A stretch of DNA of 64,000 bases from Streptomyces brasiliensis (lineage in GTDB: Bacteria; Actinomycetota; Actinomycetes; Streptomycetales; Streptomycetaceae). Below, piece by piece: positions 9,282 to 17,335 of the stretch (its first letter is position 1; each line of letters begins with the position of its first letter). The stretch lies in assembly GCF_014647875.1 (NCBI RefSeq), contig NZ_BMQA01000022.1, forward strand, positions 1 to 64,000. Direction: 5' to 3'. The position numbers and the translations under genes are program-made. The notes below the pieces were generated by a model that was not told the DNA's origin, did no database searches, and saw nothing but the letters and a program-made list of their open reading frames with translations.

Positions 9282-9977
9282 ATGCCGGTAGCGATCATCA
9301 CGGGGGCCTCGAAGGGGCTGGGGCGGGCGCTCGCCGAGGCGCTGGCCGCGCGCGGCTGGGATCTGGCGCTCGACGCCCGGAGCTCGAGGACGCTCAGCGA
9401 GGCGGCGGCGGCCGTAGCGGCGCACGGCACGCGTGTGGAGGCGGTGCCCGGGGACGTCACGGACGCCGGGCACCGCCGCGATCTTGTGGCCGCCGCGCGC
9501 GGTCTGGGCGGTGTCGATCTGCTGGTGAGCAATGCGAGCGCGCTGGGTGCCGAGCCGCTGGTCCGGCTCGAGGAGCTGCCGCTCGAGGGGCTGCGGCGAG
9601 CCCTTGAGGTGAACGCGGTGGCCGCACTGGGCCTGGTCCAGGAAGCGCTGCCGCTGCTACGGGAGTCGGCGGCGGGCACCGTGATCGCGGTCAGTTCGGA
9701 CGCGGCCGCCGAACCGTACGAGACGTGGGGCGGCTACGGGGCGTCGAAGGCGGCCCTGGACCAGCTGGCGGCGGTGCTGGGCGAGGAGGAGCCGGGTCTG
9801 CGGGTGTGGGCGGTGGATCCCGGGGACATGGCGACAGACCTCTATACGGCGGCCGTACCGGACGACGATGGTGCACGGCCCGCACCCGCCTCTGTCGTGC
9901 CGGCCTTCCTGTGTCTGCTGGACGAGCGTCCGGCGAGCGGTCGCTACGGGGCGCCGTGCCTGCTGGAGGGCAGGTGA
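9282..9977 (+). CDS. Short-chain dehydrogenase/reductase
   Basis: A 231-residue classical SDR. It has the Rossmann motif TGASKGLG (7-14), NAS near 84-86, catalytic S138/S139 and Y152-xxx-K156 (GYGASKAALD). Substrate is not predictable. ATG 9282 is preferred over the upstream open frame because MPVAIITGASKG is the standard N-terminus. The stop codon overlaps the GTG of the queA-like gene by 4 bp, so the two are translationally coupled. Confidence 0.92.
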   Translation: MPVAIITGASKGLGRALAEALAARGWDLALDARSSRTLSEAAAAVAAHGTRVEAVPGDVTDAGHRRDLVAAARGLGGVDLLVSNASALGAEPLVRLEELPLEGLRRALEVNAVAALGLVQEALPLLRESAAGTVIAVSSDAAAEPYETWGGYGASKAALDQLAAVLGEEEPGLRVWAVDPGDMATDLYTAAVPDDDGARPAPASVVPAFLCLLDERPASGRYGAPCLLEGR

Positions 9978-11104
9978 GGACCTCTCTGCGGGTTCCGGGG
10001 GAGTTGTCGGCGCGGGTGCCGGCCGAGCAGCGTGGGCCGGGGCTCGGCCGGGACGCCGTACGGCTGCTGGTGTCGCGCGGGACCGAGGTGACGCACCACA
10101 CGTTCGCCCAGCTGCCGCGGCTGTTGGAGGCCGGTGATCTGCTGGTCGTGAACACGTCGCCGACGCTGGCGGCGGCGGCGGACGGTCTGATCGGGCACGC
10201 GCGCGTGGTGGTGCACTTCTCCGTGCGCGGGGACGACGGTCGGTGGGCGGTCGAGCTGCGGGATCCGGACGGCCGTGGAACCACGCGCCCGCGTGCGGGG
10301 GCGCGTGCGGGAACAGAAGTGCGCCTGCCCGGCGGCGTACGGCTGGCTCTGGAGGAGCCGCTGACCCCGCGGGGCTGGCGGCTGTGGTGGGCGCGGGTGT
10401 CGGGGGCGGGGGTGGCCGGGCTGCTGCGGGAGTACGGGCGGCCGATCCGTTACTCCTATACGGAGCGCGACCAGCCGCTGTCGGCCTACCAGACGGTGTT
10501 CGCGCTGCCGTCGGCCGACGGGGCCGGCAGTGCCGAGATGCCGAGTGCCGCACGGCCCTTCACGGCGCGGATGGTGGCGGAGCTGGTGAGCCGGGGTGTG
10601 CAGTTCGCGCCGGTCACGCTGCACACGGGGGTGGCCTCGGCAGAGGCGCACGAGCCGCCGTATCCGGAGCGATTTGTGGTGCCTGCGGCTTCGGCTCGGC
10701 TCGTCAATGCCGTGAAGGCCGAAAAAGCAAGGCGCGAAGCGCTTCCTTGGAAGGGTCGTGGTGGGAGACGGGCGGGTGGCCGGGTGATCGCCGTCGGTAC
10801 GACCGCCGTACGGGCCCTCGAGTCGGCGGCAGGGCCCGACGGCGTGGTGCGCACGGCGGGTGGGTGGACGGATCTGGTGGTCACGCCAGAGCGCGGAGTG
10901 CGGGTCGTGGACGGGCTGCTGACCGGGCTGCACGAGCCCGAGGCGTCGCATCTGCTGATGCTGGAGGCGGTCGCGGGGCGTGCCACGGTCGACCGCGGTT
11001 ACGACGAGGCGGTGCGCGGGCTCTACCTGTGGCACGAGTTCGGGGACGTGCATCTCCTCCTCCCGTCGGAAGCCCCTCACACAGAGCATTGCGCCAGCAA
11101 CTAG
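9974..11104 (+). CDS. queA: S-adenosylmethionine:tRNA ribosyltransferase-isomerase (QueA-like)
   Basis: The 376-residue product matches QueA, which transfers and isomerises ribose from SAM onto 7-aminomethyl-7-deazaguanine in tRNA to give epoxyqueuosine. Family blocks are FTARMVAELVSRGVQFAPVT with LHTG, VIAVGTTAVRALES, and TDLVVTPERGVRVVDGLLTG with LHEPEASHLLMLEA. The GTG start at 9974 overlaps the SDR stop as GTGA, with GGAGGG upstream. No tgt or other queuosine gene is in the window. Partnership with an SDR is unusual, so a different substrate is possible. Confidence 0.85.
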   Translation: MRTSLRVPGELSARVPAEQRGPGLGRDAVRLLVSRGTEVTHHTFAQLPRLLEAGDLLVVNTSPTLAAAADGLIGHARVVVHFSVRGDDGRWAVELRDPDGRGTTRPRAGARAGTEVRLPGGVRLALEEPLTPRGWRLWWARVSGAGVAGLLREYGRPIRYSYTERDQPLSAYQTVFALPSADGAGSAEMPSAARPFTARMVAELVSRGVQFAPVTLHTGVASAEAHEPPYPERFVVPAASARLVNAVKAEKARREALPWKGRGGRRAGGRVIAVGTTAVRALESAAGPDGVVRTAGGWTDLVVTPERGVRVVDGLLTGLHEPEASHLLMLEAVAGRATVDRGYDEAVRGLYLWHEFGDVHLLLPSEAPHTEHCASN

Positions 11105-11196
11105 AAGTGAGAATGCTGCGCCTCCGATGTGAGCCCGCACATAGGGCCCACATCACGTACGAACGGACATAGGAGACAGAGGGGGCATCCCGAACG

Positions 11197-11218
11197 GGAC
11201 AGACGTTCTAGTCTGTCC
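11197..11218. terminator. Hairpin after queA
   Basis: GGACAGAC (11197-11204) pairs with GTCTGTCC (11211-11218) around a 6-nt loop. There is no T-tract, so this is a possible weak terminator or a regulatory palindrome between queA and the SLT gene. Confidence 0.4.
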
Positions 11219-11280
11219 GGATTTGCCCCTACCTGATCCACTACCCGGCTTCGTACGTCACATCTTTGCCATGGCATTTT

Positions 11281-11385
11281 GCGGCCGCTAAGAATGGCTC
11301 ACGTCGCTCGGCGCCGCGGGTTTGGTCCCGCGGCGTTCGTGCGGGCCGGAACCGAATCGCCCGCCGGACGTAAGAGCGACCTCCG
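11281..11385 (+). ncRNA. Structured leader, probable ydaO-like (c-di-AMP) riboswitch
   Basis: A closing helix GTCGCTC (11303-11309) with GAGCGAC (11374-11380) encloses the hairpin CCGCGGG-TTTGGT-CCCGCGG and the stretch GGCCGGAACCGAATC. It ends in CGTAAGAGCG. GCTAAG upstream, CCGAATC and CGTAAG resemble conserved pieces of the ydaO class. In actinobacteria that class controls cell-wall hydrolase genes, and an SLT transglycosylase follows directly. The match is by eye; a covariance search would decide. The rest of the 306-bp gap shows only the hairpin at 11197. Confidence 0.5.
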
Positions 11386-11410
11386 CGCTATTCGAAGAGG
11401 TCCATCTGCC

Positions 11411-12163
11411 ATGCCCAAGAACATCATCACTCGTGGTCACGGTCGAACGCTGACCAAGCAGCACAAGATCGGGATCGCCGGCGTCTGCACCCTCGGTGCC
11501 GCCGCCATCGCCGCCTCCGCAGTGCCCAGCAGCGCGGAGACGGTCACCACCGCAGCCCCCGCGACCACTGCGCACGTGGCCTACAGCACGCAGCAGATCA
11601 AGAACGTCAAGGCAGCGGTCACCGATCAGCTCGCGACCGAAAGTGTGAAGATCGAGGCCATTGCCGCGCAGAAGCAGGCTCAGGCCGCCACTGCCGCAAA
11701 GGCCGAGGCCGCCGTCGTCGCGAAGCAGAAGGCAGTTGCCGAGGCCGCCGTCAAGAAGGCCGTCCAGGCGCGCGCCGTGAAGCTGGCCGCCAGCCGTGCC
11801 GCCGAGCGCCCCCAGATCCAGCAGGTCGCGGCCAAGACCTACGCGAACAACCTGGACGGCTGGATCCGCGAGGCCCTGGACATCATGAAGAGCAAGGGCA
11901 TCCCGGGCAGCTACCACGGGCTGCACAAGAACATCATGCGTGAGTCCTCGGGCAACCCGATGGCGATCAACAACTGGGACATCAACGCCATCAACGGCAT
12001 CCCGTCCAAGGGCCTGCTGCAGGTCATCCCGCCGACCTTCAAGGCCTACCACGTCGCGGGCACGTCCTGGAACATCTACGACCCGGTCGCCAACATCACC
12101 GCCGCCGCCAACTACGCGGCCGACCGGTACGGCTCGATCGACAACGTCAACAGCGCGTACTGA
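11411..12163 (+). CDS. Secreted SLT-domain lytic transglycosylase
   Basis: A 250-residue exported cell-wall enzyme. The N-terminus has a basic stretch, a hydrophobic core (GIAGVCTLGAAAIAASA) and a likely cleavage near SSAET. A long Ala/Lys/Glu/Gln helix at about 60-145 is probably a coiled-coil spacer. The SLT fold follows, with ESSGNPMAINNWD (glutamate of the ES motif), SKGLLQVIPPTFKAYH and ITAAANYAADRYG. Streptomycete homologues cleave peptidoglycan during growth and germination. The likely c-di-AMP leader upstream fits that role. Confidence 0.9.
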   Translation: MPKNIITRGHGRTLTKQHKIGIAGVCTLGAAAIAASAVPSSAETVTTAAPATTAHVAYSTQQIKNVKAAVTDQLATESVKIEAIAAQKQAQAATAAKAEAAVVAKQKAVAEAAVKKAVQARAVKLAASRAAERPQIQQVAAKTYANNLDGWIREALDIMKSKGIPGSYHGLHKNIMRESSGNPMAINNWDINAINGIPSKGLLQVIPPTFKAYHVAGTSWNIYDPVANITAAANYAADRYGSIDNVNSAY

Positions 12164-12192
12164 GGTAGGCGCGGACCTCAGTCGTGAGCGCC

Positions 12193-12226
12193 GAAGGGCG
12201 GCACCCCGTCAGGGGCGCCGCCCTTC
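12193..12226. terminator. Bidirectional terminator
   Basis: GAAGGGCGGC (12193-12202) and GCCGCCCTTC (12217-12226) form a perfect 10-bp stem. It lies between the convergent SLT and FHA-ABC genes. Confidence 0.75.
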
Positions 12227-12260
12227 ACTTGCGTACGGGAACCGCGCCGTACGGGAACCG

Positions 12261-14768
12261 CTACTTGCGCATGACCTCGGGCTCGTGCCGGCGCAGGAAG
12301 CGCGCCACGAAGAAGCCGCAGATCACACCGAGGGCGATCAGAGCGGCCATGTCCATGCTCCAGGCGCCGACGGTGTGCTCCCACAGCGAGTCGGTGCTGC
12401 CGCCGTCGCTGGGCGGGCTGATCTTGTTGAAGTCCAACGTGGCGCCCGCGGCCGCGACGGCCCAGCGGGACGGCATCAGATACGAGAACTGGTTGACGCC
12501 GACCGCGCCGTTCAGGGTGAACAGACAGCCCGTGAACACGACCTGGATGATCGCGAACATGACCAGCAGCGGCATGGTCTTCTCGGCCGTCTTCACCAGC
12601 GAGGAGATGATCAGGCCGAACATCATCGAGGTGAAGCCCAGCGCCATGATCGGCACCGACAGCTCGACCATCGTCGCGCTGCCGAACACCAGGCCCTTCT
12701 CCGGGATCTCCCGGCTGGAGAAGCCGATCACACCGACCAGCAGGCCCTGGAACACGGTGATCATGCCGAGCACGAACACCTTGGACATGAGATACGCCGA
12801 ACGGGACAGGCCGGTCGCACGCTCCCGCTCGTAGATGACCCGTTCCTTGATCAGCTCACGGACGGAGTTCGCGGCACCGGCGAAACACGCCCCGACCGCG
12901 AGGATCAGCAGCACCGTGGTGGCCGTGCCGTTGGGGATGATCCGGCCGCTCTGCGGGCTGGGCGGGTTGGGCAGCAGGCCCTTGTCGGCATCGATGAGCA
13001 GGCTCACCGCGCCGAGCACGGCCGGCAGGATCACCATCAGGGCGAGGAAGCCGCGGTCCGACGCGATGACCGAGACATAGCGGCGCACCAGCGTGCCGAA
13101 CTGCGACATCCAGCCCTGCGGCTTCGGCGGTCTGATCGCCTGCAGCGGCGGCATCTGTACGGACTGCGGGGCCACGGCGTCGATGTCCGCGGCGTACATC
13201 TGGTAGTGCTGCGAGCCCTTCCAGCGGCCCGCCCAGTCGTAGTCGCGGTAGTTCTCGAAGGCGGAGAAGACATCGGCCCAGGTGTCGTAGCCGAAGAAGT
13301 TCAGCGCCTCCTCCGGCGGGCCGAAGTAGGCGACCGCACCGCCCGGCGCCATCACCAGGAGCTTGTCGCAGATCGCCAGCTCGGCCACGGAGTGGGTGAC
13401 GACGAGGACCGTGCGGCCGTCGTCGGCGAGGCCCCGCAGCAACTGCATGACGTCGCGGTCCATGCCCGGGTCGAGACCGGAGGTCGGCTCGTCCAGGAAG
13501 ATCAGCGACGGCTTGGTGAGCAGCTCCAGGGCCACCGAGACACGCTTGCGCTGGCCGCCGGAGAGGGAGGTGACCTTCTTCTCCTTGTGGATGTCCAGCT
13601 TCAGCTCGCGCAGCACCTCGTCGATGCGGGCCTCGCGCTCCTCGGCCGTGGTGTCGGCGGGGAAGCGCAGCTTGGCCGCGTACTTGAGGGCCTTCTTGAC
13701 GGTCAGCTCCTTGTGCAGGATGTCGTCCTGCGGGACCAGCCCGATGCGCTGACGCAGCTCGGCGAACTGCTTGTACAGGTTCCGGTTGTCGTAGAGGACC
13801 TCGCCCTGGTTGGCGGGCCGGTACCCCGTGAGCGCCTTCAGCAGGGTCGACTTGCCGGAGCCGGACGGCCCGATGACCGCGATCAGCGACTTCTCCGGGA
13901 CGCCGAAGGAGACGTCCTTGAGGATCTGCTTGCCGCCGTCGACCGTGACGGTCAGATGGCGCGCGGAGAAGGAGACCTCACCGGTGTCGACGAACTCCTC
14001 GAGCCGGTCGCCGACGATACGGAACGTCGAGTGGCCGACACCGACGATGTCGTTCGGGCCCAGCAGCTGGGAGCCGCCCTTGGTGATCGGCTGGCCGTTG
14101 ACGTACGTGCCGTTGTGGGAGCCGAGGTCGCGGATCTCCATCCGGCCGTCCGGCATCGCGTGGAACTCGGCGTGGTTGCGGGAGACCTGGAGGTCGGAGA
14201 CGACCAGGTCGTTCTCCAGCGCACGGCCGATACGCATCACTCGGTCCAGCGAGAACTGGTGGAACGTGGTCGGGCTGCGGTCACCGTAGGCCGGCGGCGC
14301 CCCCGCGCCCCCACCGGGTCCCTGCTGCTGCGGGATCGACGGCGCCCCCTGCTGCGGCTGCTGCCAGCCGGCCTGCGGGGCCTGCTGCTGCGGTGCCTGC
14401 TGCGCCCAGCCGGCCCCCGCGCCCTGGGCGGCGTACGGCTGTTGCTGGGGCTGCGCGACGACGGCGGCACCGGCCAGGTTCAGGCGCGGGCCGTCGGTCG
14501 CATTGCCGAGGTGCAGGTCCGAGCCGGGGCCGATCTCCATCTGGTGAATCCGCTGGCCCTGTACGAACGTGCCGTTCGTGCTGCCGTGGTCCTCGATGAC
14601 CCAACTGCGGCCGTTGAAGCTGACCGTCGCGTGACGCCAGGACACCCTGGCGTCGTCGAACACGATGTCACCCTGCGGGTCGCGTCCCAGGGTGTAAGGC
14701 CTGGACGGGTCGAGCGTCCAGGTCCGTCCGTTTGATTCCAGTACGAGTTCCGGCACTCCATGCCCCAT
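12261..14768 (-). CDS. FHA-domain ABC transporter (ATPase and permease fused, Rv1747-like)
   Basis: An 835-residue single-chain half transporter. Two forkhead-associated phosphothreonine-binding domains lie at about 5-85 (LGRD, SWRHATV, STNGTFV) and 175-250 (IGRALENDLVV, VSRNHAEF, SHNGTYVNG), joined by a Gln/Pro/Gly-rich linker at about 105-165. The ATPase at about 260-500 has Walker A GPSGSGKS (300-307), signature LSGGQ and FLDEPTSGLD. An ABC-2 permease with about six helices fills 570-835. The architecture matches mycobacterial Rv1747, which is regulated by Ser/Thr kinases. The start follows GGGGGAC; the upstream extension is not conserved-looking. Confidence 0.93.
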   Translation of the reverse strand: MGHGVPELVLESNGRTWTLDPSRPYTLGRDPQGDIVFDDARVSWRHATVSFNGRSWVIEDHGSTNGTFVQGQRIHQMEIGPGSDLHLGNATDGPRLNLAGAAVVAQPQQQPYAAQGAGAGWAQQAPQQQAPQAGWQQPQQGAPSIPQQQGPGGGAGAPPAYGDRSPTTFHQFSLDRVMRIGRALENDLVVSDLQVSRNHAEFHAMPDGRMEIRDLGSHNGTYVNGQPITKGGSQLLGPNDIVGVGHSTFRIVGDRLEEFVDTGEVSFSARHLTVTVDGGKQILKDVSFGVPEKSLIAVIGPSGSGKSTLLKALTGYRPANQGEVLYDNRNLYKQFAELRQRIGLVPQDDILHKELTVKKALKYAAKLRFPADTTAEEREARIDEVLRELKLDIHKEKKVTSLSGGQRKRVSVALELLTKPSLIFLDEPTSGLDPGMDRDVMQLLRGLADDGRTVLVVTHSVAELAICDKLLVMAPGGAVAYFGPPEEALNFFGYDTWADVFSAFENYRDYDWAGRWKGSQHYQMYAADIDAVAPQSVQMPPLQAIRPPKPQGWMSQFGTLVRRYVSVIASDRGFLALMVILPAVLGAVSLLIDADKGLLPNPPSPQSGRIIPNGTATTVLLILAVGACFAGAANSVRELIKERVIYERERATGLSRSAYLMSKVFVLGMITVFQGLLVGVIGFSSREIPEKGLVFGSATMVELSVPIMALGFTSMMFGLIISSLVKTAEKTMPLLVMFAIIQVVFTGCLFTLNGAVGVNQFSYLMPSRWAVAAAGATLDFNKISPPSDGGSTDSLWEHTVGAWSMDMAALIALGVICGFFVARFLRRHEPEVMRK

Positions 14769-14995
14769 GATTTGTCCCCCGAGTTGCCCCCATCGCAGGG
14801 AGTCTAGGGATGTCGAACATCGTGGGGAACTATTCCAGGCTCCGCCCCTTGACCGAAAGTCGGACCTTGTCACGAGCCTGCACCAGCGCTTCAACTCGCC
14901 CCGTTGACGGGGTTGAAACCTGACCGGAGAGTGGTAATCCCTCGCGAGGGGGACATGCGCGGCCGTCGGCCGCGCCGTGGATCGGGGGGTCTGCC

Positions 14996-17017
14996 ATGAG
15001 TGCTGCGACGGACATCGGGACCGCGAGGCAGGGTGGGCGACTGCCGTGGGCGGACGTGCTGTTGTCCGCGATCGCGGCGGTGAGCTGGGCGTTGATCGGG
15101 ATGGCGGGCACGGCCGCGCTCGGCCTGCACCTGCTCCAGGCGGACTCGGCGGGCTCACTGGGCCCGATGACAGCGGCAGTTGTGGCCCTGGGGGCAGGTG
15201 GTTCGGTCTCCCCGTCGGGCGATGTGTCCGCGTTCGGTCTCAAGGGCGCCGAGGCGCACACGGCCATCGAGATCACGCCACTGGGTGTGAGTCTGGTCGG
15301 GGCCCTGCTGCTGTCGTGGTTCTTCCTACGGTCCCTGCGCGCGGCCGGAGTTGTGATTGCGCCCGCCGAACTCCTCGCGCGCGCGGGCGCGGTGGTCGTC
15401 CTGTTCGTCGCGACGCTCGGCGGGCTGGCCTGGGCCGGGCACGACGTCATCACGATCGACGGCGGCTCGCTGGGTCTCGAGGACAAGCTGCCGGGCGGCG
15501 GGGCCGGTATTCCGGGGCTGGGCGACCTCGGGAACGTCGGCGGGCTGCTGCCCGACCGGATCGGCGACCTCGTCGGCGCGAAGGCGGCGGTCGGCTTCAC
15601 CGTGGACACCGCGCCCACCCTCCTCGGCGGCCTCGGCTGGTCCACGGGCATCCTGCTGATCGCCCTGCTCGCCTCCCGCCGTACGCCGCTGCCGCGCGGC
15701 TGGGAAGCGGTGCACCGGGTCGTACGGCCGGCGGTCTCGGCGCTGGTCACAGTGCTGCTCGTGGCGGTGGTCGCCGGGCTCGCGGCGGCTGCGTACGCGG
15801 CGATCGGCGACGACCATCCGAAGCGGATCGCGGGCGCGGCTCTGCTCGGGGCGCCGAACGGGGTATGGCTTGGCCTCCCCATCGGCCTGTTCGTGCCATG
15901 GGACGGCAAGGCCACGGGCGCACTGGCCACGCTGCTGCCGGATCCCCTGGACAGGCTGCTGAGCGCACGGGCCGACGAACCGGTGACCCTGAGCCGCCTG
16001 GCCGAACTGGACGGACGGGTGTGGCTGCTGGCGGTGGCCGCGGCGGTGACGATGCTGCTGGCGGGGGTGCTGACGGCGGTCCGAACGCCGGTGGTGGGGG
16101 GTGGCGGGCATGTGGTGGGCCGTACACCCGGGGGCGCGAAGGGTGGCGGGGACATGGGCGCCCTCGGCTTCGCGGCGCGCTGCGCACTCCGGCTCGGGAT
16201 CGCGACCGCCCTGACGCTGCCCCTGCTCGCCTGGCTGACGGACGTCTCCGTGGACGCGTCGCTGTCCGTCCTGGGCTTCGACGCGTTCGGTGCGGGCATC
16301 GAACTGCACGGCCACCTGGGTATGGCACTGCTGCTGGGGGCCGCGTGGGGTGCGGGCGCGGGGGCCGCCGGGGCGTTGCTGGCGTGGGTCAGCGGCTCCG
16401 CGGGATGGCGGGCGGCACCGCTGGCACGGGGCGTGGGTGAGACGGTCGCGTCACGCGGGTACGTCGACAAGGACTACGGCGGTCACAGCGACCACGGCAG
16501 TTACGGCGACGCAGTGAGCACCAGGCAGCCGGGGCCGTACTCGCCGGGCACGCCGTACCGGCCGCCGAATCCCGGGACGAATCCTTATCTGCGACTGCCG
16601 GATGAGTTGCGGACCCCGGGCGGCGGCCCGGAGGCGAGTGGTGGCGGGCCGACGGCGGAAGGCGGCCGGCCGGTTGCGGGTGGCCGAGGGCCGACGGCAG
16701 GTGGCAGCGGACCGGCGACGGGAGGCGGCGGGCGGATCCGGGGAGGCAGCCGGGGCACGGAGAGGCCGTACGACGGCCCCGGAACCCCTCGACCCCGCCC
16801 GCCCTACGACAACACCCCGGCCCCGGAGGAGGCATCGCCGTCCGGCGAACCGCCACCGGCGACCGATGTCCACGGCGCCCCGACCGTGGCCAGGCCCATC
16901 GCCCCGCCGCCCCGCTCTCCCGGACGGGGAGCACGCGACCGGCTCGACCCCTCCGACGACGGACCCCCTCCCCCGCCGCCACCGCCTCCGCCGGGGAGGC
17001 CGGAGGGGCGGGGCTGA
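14996..17017 (+). CDS. Streptophobe-family membrane protein
   Basis: The 673-residue protein has many hydrophobic helices over about residues 15-480 (for example LLSAIAAVSWALIGMAGTAA and LVTVLLVAVVAGLAAAAYAA). A disordered tail of about 180 residues follows, built of Gly/Pro/Arg stretches with a run of ten prolines near the end. This matches the streptophobe family known only from Streptomyces and relatives; its function is unknown. It is divergent from the FHA-ABC gene over a 227-bp gap. The low-complexity tail could mediate envelope or protein contacts, which is inference only. Confidence 0.8.
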   Translation: MSAATDIGTARQGGRLPWADVLLSAIAAVSWALIGMAGTAALGLHLLQADSAGSLGPMTAAVVALGAGGSVSPSGDVSAFGLKGAEAHTAIEITPLGVSLVGALLLSWFFLRSLRAAGVVIAPAELLARAGAVVVLFVATLGGLAWAGHDVITIDGGSLGLEDKLPGGGAGIPGLGDLGNVGGLLPDRIGDLVGAKAAVGFTVDTAPTLLGGLGWSTGILLIALLASRRTPLPRGWEAVHRVVRPAVSALVTVLLVAVVAGLAAAAYAAIGDDHPKRIAGAALLGAPNGVWLGLPIGLFVPWDGKATGALATLLPDPLDRLLSARADEPVTLSRLAELDGRVWLLAVAAAVTMLLAGVLTAVRTPVVGGGGHVVGRTPGGAKGGGDMGALGFAARCALRLGIATALTLPLLAWLTDVSVDASLSVLGFDAFGAGIELHGHLGMALLLGAAWGAGAGAAGALLAWVSGSAGWRAAPLARGVGETVASRGYVDKDYGGHSDHGSYGDAVSTRQPGPYSPGTPYRPPNPGTNPYLRLPDELRTPGGGPEASGGGPTAEGGRPVAGGRGPTAGGSGPATGGGGRIRGGSRGTERPYDGPGTPRPRPPYDNTPAPEEASPSGEPPPATDVHGAPTVARPIAPPPRSPGRGARDRLDPSDDGPPPPPPPPPPGRPEGRG

Positions 17018-17335
17018 GCCATGTACTCGTACGCCGGGGGGAACCGTGCGGCGTGGAAGATCAGAGAAGCCGGGGAAGCCGACGGTGCGGGGGTTGCGGC
17101 CTGTCACAGGCACGGCGTAGGGGGCCTGCCGTGCCGAAGGTCGGAGGAGCAGGTGGGGCCGTCGGGTGAACTGGGCGTGGGCAGGAGTGTGGTGTGGGGA
17201 CGCGCGGTCGGGGCGTCCGGCGGGGTGTGGCTCAGAAGTAAGGCCGTCGACACCGGGCCGACATCCAATGTTCCGTGTCCGCCAGACGGACCGCACGGGC
17301 GGAGAGCAGGGGGCGCCGGATACGGTGGAGACACC
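17018..17335. other. 318-bp gap upstream of serB, nothing evident
   Basis: The frames here are open but lack a credible start or RBS, and translate to low-quality GC-rich sequence. A promoter for serB is expected, but I could not identify one. No hairpin or repeat stands out. Confidence 0.5.

Noticed and set aside
11940..14735. A 931-codon open frame on the plus strand over the FHA-ABC gene
   Set aside because: Antisense to a gene with unmistakable FHA and ATPase motifs; its own product is low-complexity His/Arg/Asp-rich sequence.
12261..15158. Long N-terminal extension of the FHA-ABC protein to 15158
   Set aside because: The extension overlaps the divergent streptophobe gene and is Pro/Ser/Arg-rich noise; the ATG at 14768 has an RBS and begins the FHA domain.
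17021..17335. N-terminal extension of SerB
   Set aside because: The frame is open, but the sequence is not domain-like, and ATG 17336 has an RBS and gives the standard ACT-domain start.
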